This document shows, in pieces, positions 9,281 to 17,222 of a DNA stretch of 64,000 nt. Positions within the stretch are counted from its first letter, which is position 1, and each line of letters opens with the position of its first letter. The stretch is taken from contig JADJWE010000005.1 in NCBI GenBank assembly GCA_016716525.1, forward strand, positions 1-64,000. Reading direction: 5' to 3'. Both the position numbers and the translations under genes were made by a program. The notes under the pieces are model-generated. The model did no database searches. It worked only from the letters and a program-made list of their open reading frames with translations, and was not told the origin of the DNA. Origin of the DNA: Candidatus Flexicrinis affinis. GTDB lineage: Bacteria; Chloroflexota; Anaerolineae; Aggregatilineales; Phototrophicaceae.

Positions 9281-10905
9281 AGCAGCACCTCCTTGCTGGC
9301 GCCTAGGCGTTCACCGTAGCGCGACCAGAACGCGCTCAGGACATCTGCGCGGGAGGTCTCACCTGCCGCGACGCGCTCGATGTCCGCTGCCAGCTCCTCG
9401 GCGCAGGTCGTTCCGATCAGGTCGTCGAAGTGTTCGACGAGGCGTTGAGTCAGCGATCGGCCGGCCTCCGTCAGGGTCTGCGAGCCGTCGACGCTGGCCA
9501 GCAGCCCGGCCGAATGGAGGTGCGCGATTGCCGCGACTGCTTCCGTCATCGGCATGCCTGCACTTGCGAGCGCCAGCACCAGCGTTGATTCGGTGTATGG
9601 CTGCACGTCGGGCAGAGTCACCTGCCGCGTATCGACGCGTTCCAGTTGCAGGGTGACGCCTTCCTTGAGGCGAGGCAGCCACGCATCGGCCGTTTCCTGC
9701 ACGCGGTCCTTGAGCACGCGCGTCCAGCCGTCGAAGAGCGTCGTCCGCGATGTCGCACGCAGCTCGATCGGGTACTTCTTGTCAGGCACCGGCCCAACAC
9801 GGATGCGCGCCGCGGTGATGCTTTCCTGCGCCGATGTCATGTGCGAGGCGACAAAGTGCCGCCAGATCAGGCCGTAAAGCGCGGCACCGTCACCGCCTTG
9901 ATCTTCCGGCACCCGGGCGATGTCAACAGGCGAAAGGCCGACGGGCCCGGCGAAGTCCGGTGCGATGTAGTCCTGACCGTACTCGCGTCGAATGTAGGCG
10001 AGTGCCGCCTCATGTGTGCCTTCCTGTCGCTGAGCGTCGGGATGCGCGATCCACCCGGCCTCGTAAAGCGTCGCCAAAACCGACAAGACGCGCGCTGGCG
10101 TCAGGCCGAGGTCACGGCTTGCCGCCTCGATCAGCGTGCCGACCGTGAGGCTGGCCGGTGCCGGATGAGTCCGGGCACCTCGGATCAGGCCTTCGACCCA
10201 GTACACCGCCGGACTGAGTATACGCACTAGGTGGTCGGCCTGCGCTTCGGTACGCAGCGCCAGCGGCGATCCCTTGGCGTTGAGGACTCTTGCCGTGAAT
10301 GAGAAGCCCTCTACGTTGAGCTCCGCGGACGCCATCCAGCAGCTCTGGGACTTGTGACTGGCGATCTGGCGTTCCCGATCCTGCACCAGGCGCAGGCCGA
10401 GCATGCTGGCATAGGACAGCGAGGAATAGCTCTCGTCTGCACGCGATATCGCCGCGTTCACGCCGGCGCTGATGAGCCGGCCAACGATCCGCCGTGTCAG
10501 TTCGGCGTCGATCAGGCGGAGATCGAGCGGGCGCGGCAGCCTGAAGGCGTCGCGCACGGCGTCCGGCGTCAGAGCACCTAGCTCGACGCGGAAGACCGGC
10601 TTGTCTGCCGAATCGGCCACCAGCGCCAGCACGTGCCAGGCCATCAGTTCGCCGCCACGCCCGGGCGGAGTCGCCGCGTAGATCACGTCGGCCTGCCGCA
10701 GCAGCTTCTTCAACCGCACGACCAGCCCGCCTTTGCCCGGCGTGATGCTGAAATCCGGCGCGAACCCGTTATCGACGCTTACGCCGAGTTTGCCGGCCCG
10801 GAAATCGCGTACGTGGCCGTGGCACGGTTCGACGCGCCAGCTTTCGCCGAGGATGGTGGACAGCGTCTTCGCCTGCGCGGGTGTTTCTACGATTACGAGT
10901 TTCAT
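9277..10905 (-). CDS. Type IA topoisomerase homologue, apparently catalytically dead
   Basis: 542 residues, against about 700-900 for a complete TopA. It starts like topoisomerase I (KLVIVETPAQAKTLSTILG, usually ESPAKAKTI) and has the TOPRIM-region sequence AATPPGRGGELMAWH at 78-91. Active enzymes have TDPDREGE there, so the two metal-binding aspartates and one glutamate are replaced. The strand expected to carry the nucleophile (normally ITYMRTDS) reads WIAHPDAQR at 285-293, placing His288 where the catalytic tyrosine should be. Cleavage activity is therefore unlikely. DNA binding or a structural part in transfer is plausible. It sits inside the T4SS operon, overlapping the next gene by 4 bases. 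Confidence 0.8.
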   Translation of the reverse strand: MKLVIVETPAQAKTLSTILGESWRVEPCHGHVRDFRAGKLGVSVDNGFAPDFSITPGKGGLVVRLKKLLRQADVIYAATPPGRGGELMAWHVLALVADSADKPVFRVELGALTPDAVRDAFRLPRPLDLRLIDAELTRRIVGRLISAGVNAAISRADESYSSLSYASMLGLRLVQDRERQIASHKSQSCWMASAELNVEGFSFTARVLNAKGSPLALRTEAQADHLVRILSPAVYWVEGLIRGARTHPAPASLTVGTLIEAASRDLGLTPARVLSVLATLYEAGWIAHPDAQRQEGTHEAALAYIRREYGQDYIAPDFAGPVGLSPVDIARVPEDQGGDGAALYGLIWRHFVASHMTSAQESITAARIRVGPVPDKKYPIELRATSRTTLFDGWTRVLKDRVQETADAWLPRLKEGVTLQLERVDTRQVTLPDVQPYTESTLVLALASAGMPMTEAVAAIAHLHSAGLLASVDGSQTLTEAGRSLTQRLVEHFDDLIGTTCAEELAADIERVAAGETSRADVLSAFWSRYGERLGASKEVLL

Positions 10906-10908
10906 CGG

Positions 10909-11115
10909 TTACGTTCCTTTCGCAGCCAGCGGCGGATCGCCGCGCGTGTGTGCAGATGCCGCGCCAGCTGGCGGAGTCTTCGCCGGGCGCTGCGCCGCGA
11001 GGTGTGCGTCCAGCTCACGTCCACGCAAGACCAGCCAGACCGGCCACTCGCGGTAGGCGTGGTAGGCTTCTTCTTCCAACGCCTGAAACGGACTCTCTTC
11101 GGTTTTCTTCGGCAT
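10909..11115 (-). CDS. Small hypothetical protein in T4SS operon
   Basis: 68 residues starting MPKKTEESPFQALEEEAYHAYREWPVW. The ATG at 11115 is preferred over an upstream TTG because GGAGG lies 7 bases before it. Charged N-terminal helix, then a Pro/Ala-rich tail, with no recognised domain. It lies 20 bases after the VirB4 stop and ends 3 bases before the topoisomerase-like start, so it is cotranscribed with transfer genes. Confidence 0.6.
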   Translation of the reverse strand: MPKKTEESPFQALEEEAYHAYREWPVWLVLRGRELDAHLAAQRPAKTPPAGAASAHTRGDPPLAAKGT

Positions 11116-11135
11116 GGCGCATCCTCCATCAGCGG

Positions 11136-13250
11136 TCAAGTGGTCTGGAAGCGGGCGAGTTCGCCCGCCGTCGGACGGTTGTACAGGTACCAGAGGCCTT
11201 CATCCTGAATGTCGAGGACGTAGTGGAAGCGCGGCAGGGCGGCGATGATGTCGCGGTGCTGCTGGTTGAGGTGCTGGAAGGCCGCGTCTTCGTGAAAGAC
11301 GTTCATGCCCTGCCGCTGGCTGAACACCACCCGGATCGGGCAGTTCTCAAACACCAGCCGCGCTTTGCCTTCCAAAAAGACGCTCATCTGCTGATCCACG
11401 CAGATCAGCTTCTTGCGACGCGTGCGGAAGGTCTTGGCCGCTTCGATTAGGAAGTCGAGCAGCGACGGGTGGCGCATCAGCCGGTAGACCTCATCCACAG
11501 CGATGATGCGCGGCTGTTCGTCGATGAGGCTGTCACGGCGGATCGCGCTCAGCACCTGCGTGTAGGCCAGCGCCTGCAAGATCGGGTCGCTTTCCAGATC
11601 GTGAAAGCTGAAGACGCGCGGACCGACGGACGCGCGGCCGCCGCGTGACAGGTCGATGTTGGTCGCGCCGTTCAGAAAGTCGGCCCACGGTCCACTGCCG
11701 GTACACAGCCCGGCGATCTCGTCCGCCAGATCCTTGGCAATCACCCGGGTCGACTCCTTGTCGCCGAGGCCGGACAGCGCGTCGCACACGGCGTCACAGG
11801 TGGGCGCCAGGTCAGGCGTCACCTGACTCAGGTCGCGGAAGCCGCGGTACAGCAGCTCCAGCGCCTCGCCGAGCAGACCGCGCTCGAGGTTCTGCCGCTG
11901 AGAGCCCGACAATGAACGCCCCAACACCGTCTCGTAAATGCGCGTGACGTGGCTGACCTGTTCGATCAGCGTCGGGAACATCACGTCCTGCGGGTTGAGC
12001 CGCGTCGCTTTGGCGCTCATCACCGTCCACGGCAGGCCAAACGCATCCGCGATGTGCCGCGCATGTCCCATCGGTTCCAGCAAGTCGAACGGGATGCCGT
12101 TCTCGGCGTATTCGCGCGTCAGGTAGCAGTTCAGACCGAAAGTCTTGCCGAAACCGGGCACGCCAACCCACGCCTCATGCGTGGCGCGCTTGTCCCGCCA
12201 CGCGTTGTGAAAGACCGGATAGGCCGCGCCGACCGCCTCACCGCGCAGCACGCCGTCGGTGGTCGACAACTTGCGGTAACCAAGCGGCGAGAGCATCACC
12301 GCCAGCTCGCGTGACGTGACCGGCCACGTCGTCGTCGGTACGTTGATTTCCTTCGTCGGTCTGGTGGTGAAGAACCCGACCGCGCGCGCCAGCAGCTCGC
12401 CCGCTTCCTGCCGCAGCGAGAACCACGCCCGCGTCTCGTTGATCACGGTCTGCACGCGCTCGCGCAGTGCCTTGAGGGTGTCGGCAGCGACCGCGATGGT
12501 GAGCTGGACCGTATGCAGCGCGTCGCCGTTGTTGATTTCCTGAAGCGCGCGCCGGCAGTCGGCGATGCGCTGAACCGACCGGCTGTCCTCGCCGCTGATG
12601 CCCGCCAGATGCACCTGATAGGCCTGAATGATGCCTTCCAGCGCGTCGATCGCGGCGTTGCGGTCGTAGGTCCTGCCGATGTCGATCGCCAACGCCAGCG
12701 GAACGTTCAGGCGCAGCAGCGGTGGCAGCGGCCGGAAGAAGTTCCACGTCGCCGGCGCGAACTCATAGCTCGTCAGGATCGCCCACAGTGGACGCCCGCC
12801 CGGACGCCCGGCCGGCGCCAGATGCCCAAATGCGCCGTCGCGGATCTCGTAGCGCCCGGTGAACAGTGCCGGCCACGCTGCCTCGGCAACCGGTGTATCG
12901 AAGGCCGAGGCCATGCCGGCAGCCAACGCGCGCGGATTCTCGTCGCTCCACAGCGCCATGCCGCACAACGCACGCTGATAGTCGGCGCTGTCGTTGAGGC
13001 TCTCGAAGTGACGGCGGTATTCCATCAGCAGCAGGCGGCGCTGCGCATCGTCCACGTCCTGCGAAAGCCGGCTCAGGCGGTTGATCTTGTCATCGAGCGT
13101 GGCCGGCATCTGCCAGCAGACGAAGCGCGCCGGCTCGCGCAGGGTGCGCAGCCACGTCGAGAAGCGCGCCTGAAGCGCATTGACGCCGTCTTCCGTGGCG
13201 TGCAGCATGATGTCGAACGGCTCGACGAGGAAGGTGCGTGTCGGGTTCAT
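11136..13250 (-). CDS. virB4: VirB4/TraC-type conjugation ATPase
   Basis: 704 residues from the ATG at 13250, which overlaps the stop of the upstream gene (ATGA). A longer in-frame start at 13337 would add an Arg-rich segment that is only a shadow of that gene. Walker A GVPGFGKT lies at about 363-370 and Walker B RIIAVDEVYRL at about 580. The following RTRRKKLICVDQQMSVFL region matches the sensor part of VirB4 proteins. VirB4 powers assembly of the mating channel and pilus at the inner membrane. Length is within the family's range for elements of single-membrane hosts. Confidence 0.88.
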   Translation of the reverse strand: MNPTRTFLVEPFDIMLHATEDGVNALQARFSTWLRTLREPARFVCWQMPATLDDKINRLSRLSQDVDDAQRRLLLMEYRRHFESLNDSADYQRALCGMALWSDENPRALAAGMASAFDTPVAEAAWPALFTGRYEIRDGAFGHLAPAGRPGGRPLWAILTSYEFAPATWNFFRPLPPLLRLNVPLALAIDIGRTYDRNAAIDALEGIIQAYQVHLAGISGEDSRSVQRIADCRRALQEINNGDALHTVQLTIAVAADTLKALRERVQTVINETRAWFSLRQEAGELLARAVGFFTTRPTKEINVPTTTWPVTSRELAVMLSPLGYRKLSTTDGVLRGEAVGAAYPVFHNAWRDKRATHEAWVGVPGFGKTFGLNCYLTREYAENGIPFDLLEPMGHARHIADAFGLPWTVMSAKATRLNPQDVMFPTLIEQVSHVTRIYETVLGRSLSGSQRQNLERGLLGEALELLYRGFRDLSQVTPDLAPTCDAVCDALSGLGDKESTRVIAKDLADEIAGLCTGSGPWADFLNGATNIDLSRGGRASVGPRVFSFHDLESDPILQALAYTQVLSAIRRDSLIDEQPRIIAVDEVYRLMRHPSLLDFLIEAAKTFRTRRKKLICVDQQMSVFLEGKARLVFENCPIRVVFSQRQGMNVFHEDAAFQHLNQQHRDIIAALPRFHYVLDIQDEGLWYLYNRPTAGELARFQTT

Positions 13251-13723
13251 CAATCGGATACCCCGGTCAGCGGCGCATCGACGAACAGCAGCCCGTCGTC
13301 GTGGTCGGCCTCGGCGGCGCGCGCGAACGTCACCCACTCGCGCATGTCGATCTCGGTGTCGGGGCGTGCCGGCGCGAAGATCACCGCTGCATCCAACCGG
13401 ACCAGATCGACCGGGAGATCGAGCGCCAGCGCGAGGCGGCTGAATAGGCTATGCGTGTCGCGAGCCGCGGCCAGCAGCAGCGATCCGCGCACGCGGTACA
13501 TCAGGCGCTGCCAGAGTGGGATGCCGCCGCGCGTGCCGGTCATGACGACCGTGGCGACTGCGACGCTGACACCTGCGACCAACGCCAGATCGGGCACGGC
13601 GAGGTTGAACAGCGTATAGGTCAACCCGCCGCCAACGCCAGCCAGCAGCAGGCGCTTGAACGGCACGCCCATGAAGCCCTTTTCGTCGCGCAGCAGCACG
13701 TGCGACTTGAAACTCGCGGCCAT
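13250..13723 (-). CDS. PrgI/VirB3-like membrane protein
   Basis: 157 residues. Two adjacent hydrophobic helices at about 25-65 (LLLAGVGGGLTYTLFNLAV and LALVAGVSVAVATVVM), followed by a soluble domain, as in PrgI/VirB3-type T4SS components that dock VirB4. The stop overlaps the VirB4 start, and a pilin-like gene is immediately upstream. The family call rests on topology and gene order more than on clear sequence motifs. Confidence 0.65.
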   Translation of the reverse strand: MAASFKSHVLLRDEKGFMGVPFKRLLLAGVGGGLTYTLFNLAVPDLALVAGVSVAVATVVMTGTRGGIPLWQRLMYRVRGSLLLAAARDTHSLFSRLALALDLPVDLVRLDAAVIFAPARPDTEIDMREWVTFARAAEADHDDGLLFVDAPLTGVSD

Positions 13724-13750
13724 CGCCTTTGTCCTCGCGGTTCGGGACGG

Positions 13751-13999
13751 CTAGGCGAAGGTGATGAGCGCGGTGACGCTGGAGGCGAAGACGACGAACA
13801 ACAGGCCGATGACGACCTGATTGGCCGCCTTCGGGTTGTCGCGCTTCCAGTCGCCGATGATCGGCCAGCTCGATCCCATGTACATCAGGCCGAGGCCGAG
13901 AAAGCCGATGACGGCGGCAATGGGCGCGATGAGCTGCGCGATGTCCTGCAAATCGGCAAACAACTGTTGAATGGCATCGGAAAGGTTCACGCGAGACAC
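13751..13999 (-). CDS. VirB2/TrbC-like pilin-type membrane protein
   Basis: 82 residues with two hydrophobic helices (about 22-45 and 62-82) separated by a charged loop (IGDWKRDNPKAANQ). This is the layout of VirB2/TrbC pilins and small T4SS membrane subunits. It is the first gene of the operon running down to 7613. The 200 bases upstream separate it from the divergent TIR gene and should contain both promoters. Confidence 0.6.
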   Translation of the reverse strand: MSRVNLSDAIQQLFADLQDIAQLIAPIAAVIGFLGLGLMYMGSSWPIIGDWKRDNPKAANQVVIGLLFVVFASSVTALITFA

Positions 14000-14199
14000 T
14001 CCCCACTCGAAATTGAACGGCTGTCTTTCAGCCTATCTGAGCGGGCGCGTGGGACGTGGCGAGAATTACAGTTTCAGGTTGGCAATCGTGACAACAGGGC
14101 CTTCGAAGTGAGGGGCTGTTCTGAGCTGCCCAATTCGCTTACCTGTTCCAAACCGGACATAATTGTGACATGTGAAACACACGCAGCAGGCATGTCAGC

Positions 14200-15774
14200 A
14201 TGGCACGGCGTATCAAAGAGCTTTTCGTCAGCTATTCGCGCGATGACAAACACTGGACCTATGAGTTTGCAAAGGCTCTGCGCGAAGACCTGACGTACTC
14301 GCCGTTTGTAGATTATCGAAGCGTCCACGTCGGCACCGACTGGTGGCGGACGATTTGCGAGCACATCGAGTCGTGCGATTGCGTCGTCTACGTGATGACG
14401 CCCAAGTCAACCGAGTCGATCTACTGCCGTGCCGAGATCGAGTACGCGTTCGCACTCAACAAGCCGATCCTTCCGCTGATGCTGAAGGACTGCACGTTCC
14501 CAGCCGATCTTGCGGCAAAGCGTGTACAGTATCTGTCCATCAGTGACGAAATGCAGATCGATCGCGTGCTGCTGGAACTCCAGAAAGGGATTGCTGAGGT
14601 TCAGCACCTGATCTACGAAGGGGAGTACGAGTCGCCCAATCCACTGCCGCTACGGCCACCGGAACCGAAGCCGAATGACACCAAGACGGCCGAAGAGGTT
14701 TTCGATTTGGCCGCAGAAGCTGCCGAAGATGGGCATCTCGAACAGGCCGAGCAGTTATTCGGACAGGTCGCCGTGGCGGATCGCACCGGGCGTCTCGGCA
14801 AGCGGGCACTCGAACGGCTCGAAGAACTGCGGTCGTATATGCAAGTGGCACGGCGGGCGAACAAGCCGGCAACACTTCGAGACGCACGCAAGCTGTGGCA
14901 TGATCATGTCGCTGTATTCGGCGATGACTTTGACCCGCTGGAACTGTCAGAGAAGCTCACGGGGAAAGGCGATACGAACAATATCCTGTCCGACGCCACA
15001 GCACGAGCGGTAGAACGATTTCTCTCGCCGACTGTACCGCCGAAACCGAAGCCGCTGAGGCCGTCCAGTGAGCACCTCTTGCCCGCGCCCTTCGCATGGA
15101 TCGACATCCCCGGCGACAAGGGCAAGAACTGGCCTGCAGCATCGTACAAGATCGCCAAGTATCCGATCACGAACGCGCAGTTCAAGGTGTTCATCGACGC
15201 GGGTGGGTACGGCCAGAACAAGTGGTGGACGGCGGCAGGTTGGCAGCAGCGTGAAGAGGATAAATGGACCGAGCCGCGCTACTGGAAAGATGCCGAGTTG
15301 AGCGGCGCGGAGCAGCCCGTCGTAGGCGTGTCATGGTATGAAGCAGTGGCGTTCTGCCTCTGGCTGAGTGAAGCTACAGGTGAGCAGATCATGCTGCCGA
15401 CCGAGAAACAGTGGCAGTATGCGGCGCAAGGGGACGACGGCCGGAACTATCCGTGGGGGAATGACTGGGATTGTAGGCGATGCAATAACTCGGTCAGCCC
15501 ATGCGAAAGCAATTCTACGACGCCGGTGCGGCAGTATGAAGGCAAGGGCGACAGTCCCTTCGGTGCGGTCGATATGGCGGGCAACGTGTGGGAATGGTGT
15601 CTGACGGATTACGAGACTAAGACCAATGACCTGAACAGCGCGGCTACGGATCGCGTGGTGCGCGGCGGGTCGTGGTACATCAACGATACTCACTACTTCC
15701 GCTGCGATAGCCGTTTCTGGTTCTACCCTCACTTCGGGTTCAGCCACTTCGGTTTCCGCATTTCCCGCTCTTAG
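14200..15774 (+). CDS. TIR domain-FGE fusion, candidate DGR variable protein
   Basis: 524 residues. N-terminal TIR domain (ELFVSYSRDD at 7-16; C76-x-x-E79, with Glu79 in the position of the NAD-cleaving glutamate of enzymatic TIR domains). A helical, TPR-like middle lies at about 160-270. The C-terminal FGE-sulfatase/C-type-lectin-fold domain runs from about 290 to 524, with PITNAQFKVFID, VSWYEAVAFC, LPTEKQWQYAAQG and MAGNVWEWC. The end, from RVVRGGSW to HFGFRIS, has the hallmark arrangement of a variable region diversified by a retroelement. It is the only plus-strand gene between two minus-strand transfer operons. Likely role: ligand recognition by the variable FGE fold controlling a TIR effector, such as NAD depletion in defence or inter-element conflict (inference). 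Confidence 0.85.
   Translation: MARRIKELFVSYSRDDKHWTYEFAKALREDLTYSPFVDYRSVHVGTDWWRTICEHIESCDCVVYVMTPKSTESIYCRAEIEYAFALNKPILPLMLKDCTFPADLAAKRVQYLSISDEMQIDRVLLELQKGIAEVQHLIYEGEYESPNPLPLRPPEPKPNDTKTAEEVFDLAAEAAEDGHLEQAEQLFGQVAVADRTGRLGKRALERLEELRSYMQVARRANKPATLRDARKLWHDHVAVFGDDFDPLELSEKLTGKGDTNNILSDATARAVERFLSPTVPPKPKPLRPSSEHLLPAPFAWIDIPGDKGKNWPAASYKIAKYPITNAQFKVFIDAGGYGQNKWWTAAGWQQREEDKWTEPRYWKDAELSGAEQPVVGVSWYEAVAFCLWLSEATGEQIMLPTEKQWQYAAQGDDGRNYPWGNDWDCRRCNNSVSPCESNSTTPVRQYEGKGDSPFGAVDMAGNVWEWCLTDYETKTNDLNSAATDRVVRGGSWYINDTHYFRCDSRFWFYPHFGFSHFGFRISRS
15661..15759 (+). other. Candidate DGR variable region (VR)
   Basis: Between the invariant codons for RGGSW (15661-15675) and GFR (15751-15759) lie 25 codons. 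Eighteen end in C and five in T. They encode mostly Tyr, Phe, His, Ser, Cys, Asn and Ile, which is what adenine mutagenesis of AAC codons produces. Fixed residues (W, P, G, R) are spaced as in known DGR targets of the FGE fold. No template repeat with AAC-rich codons and no reverse transcriptase were found in the window, so the retroelement would have to act in trans or lie outside. Confidence 0.65.
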
Positions 15775-15812
15775 AATCCTGTTTTCTGGGTTTCTGACTT
15801 CTGTTTTCTGAC

Positions 15813-15827
15813 AGGCGCGAAGCGCCT
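15813..15827 (+). other. Hairpin downstream of candidate VR
   Basis: AGGCGC-GAA-GCGCCT, a perfect 6-bp stem with a GAA loop, 38 bases after the TIR-FGE stop. A pyrimidine-rich stretch with repeated TTCTG / TTTTCTG words lies between stop and hairpin. DGR targets are known to need a short GC-rich hairpin just after the variable region, so this fits. It could also act as a weak terminator, but no T-tract follows. Confidence 0.45.
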
Positions 15828-15848
15828 TCTGAAGCGCCGTAGGCCAGC

Positions 15849-17222
15849 CTATTGCGTCACGCGTACCGCATACCGCCACGCGCCGATCCCCAAACTCCCA
15901 TACGGCTCGCCCGACCACAGCCACACCAACTCCACGTCTGCCGCCTGACCGGGCAGCAGATCGAAGGCCAGCATCCCCTCCGCCGGCGATCTTGGCCCCG
16001 GCGGATTCTCGACATAGCCGAGCGCCAACCAGATATCATCCGGCGTGATCGGGATCGGCGACGATCCGCCGTTGTACAGGCGAAAGCGTATCGTGAGCCG
16101 CCCGCTCTGTGTCGTCACGCGGATGATCTGGACGTCCATACCGGAGACGGCGTCCGGCGCAGGCGTCGCGGTCGGCTGCACCGTCGGCGCAAGTCCGGCA
16201 ACGGAGAGGTCAGTCAGGCCTATACCTTCGGTGTTGGCAGAGCCAATCAGCTCGCCGGTGCGGCCCAGTTCCTGCTCCGGCGGATAAGCGGCCGTGATCA
16301 GCGTGCGCGCCGCCGTCGGGAGACCTTGCTCGTCCGTCTCGCCGATCAGCAGCAGCACCAGCCCCGGGCTCACCTGCCGGAAAATGTCGGTCTCGCTGCG
16401 CCGCACCGCGCGCTTGTCGTCGAACTCGAAGGTCAGGATCGCGCCGGTGTTCATCGTGAGCTGGAAGCGCGTGCCGTCACCGATCTGATCGAAATACGCA
16501 GCGTTCTCGTCCGACCACGGGATGCCGATCACCGGCCGCACCGACATGCCGCTGACAAACGACGCGGTGTCCGGGTTGTCGTCGTAGCGCCACTCGGACG
16601 CCTGTACGCGGCGGCGCTGCACCACCCACAACCGCGGCGCAGAGTCGTCAGGCAGGATCACCTGCAAACTGACCGGGTAAGCGACTTCGCGGCCGCCGTC
16701 GCTGCCTTGAATCACGTCGTCCTGCGACTCAAGCGCCAGCGGTGTCGGCGTCGGGCTGATCGCAGGCGTCGGTGTCAGTGTTTCCGTCGGTGCCCTGTCA
16801 GCGACGACGGACGGCGATCCACCACCCAGTCGCGAGAACAACATCACGACGAACAGCAGCGCCGCCAGCCCCATTCCCACAACGACCACGCATGACGGCT
16901 TGCCGGATGCGGCGTTCGCATCGTCTTCCGGCGCATCCAACACGACGTTCTGCCGGGCGGCGTCCTGCACGCGCCCTGGTGTCCTCGCCCAGCGCGAGCC
17001 GATCGGGATCAGCGCCGATGTCGCGTAGCGCTGGAGCAGTTCGCCGGCCACTTTGCGCTCAAGCTGGTCCGAGCCGACCGCGCCAGCCGTGCGGACTTCT
17101 CGCTCGTAGGCCGTCTTGTACGCGCGCTGGCGCTCGGTCGGCACCAGCTCCCACAATGCCTGCAACTCGCTCAGGCTCAGCGTCTGGAGCTCCTCCACGG
17201 TGTGATAGCGCAGCGTCTCCAT
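15849..17222 (-). CDS. Single-pass membrane protein of the T4SS operon
   Basis: 457 residues. A cytoplasmic N-terminal helical domain (about 1-110) is followed by one transmembrane helix (about 113-131, VVVVGMGLAALLFVVMLF), a Thr/Pro-rich stretch (TPTPAISPTPTPL) and an extracellular beta-rich region. The last 120 residues resemble an Ig-like or DUF4352-type sandwich. The ATG overlaps the stop of the VirB6-like gene, so translation is coupled. Topology resembles VirB8/TcpC-like scaffold proteins, but I see no motif that proves it. Confidence 0.65.
   Translation of the reverse strand: METLRYHTVEELQTLSLSELQALWELVPTERQRAYKTAYEREVRTAGAVGSDQLERKVAGELLQRYATSALIPIGSRWARTPGRVQDAARQNVVLDAPEDDANAASGKPSCVVVVGMGLAALLFVVMLFSRLGGGSPSVVADRAPTETLTPTPAISPTPTPLALESQDDVIQGSDGGREVAYPVSLQVILPDDSAPRLWVVQRRRVQASEWRYDDNPDTASFVSGMSVRPVIGIPWSDENAAYFDQIGDGTRFQLTMNTGAILTFEFDDKRAVRRSETDIFRQVSPGLVLLLIGETDEQGLPTAARTLITAAYPPEQELGRTGELIGSANTEGIGLTDLSVAGLAPTVQPTATPAPDAVSGMDVQIIRVTTQSGRLTIRFRLYNGGSSPIPITPDDIWLALGYVENPPGPRSPAEGMLAFDLLPGQAADVELVWLWSGEPYGSLGIGAWRYAVRVTQ

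Noticed and set aside
12513..13619. Long plus-strand frame (368 codons) opposite VirB4 and PrgI-like genes
   Set aside because: Composition is Arg/Ala/Gln-rich as expected of the antisense of GC-rich genes; both minus-strand genes are well supported.
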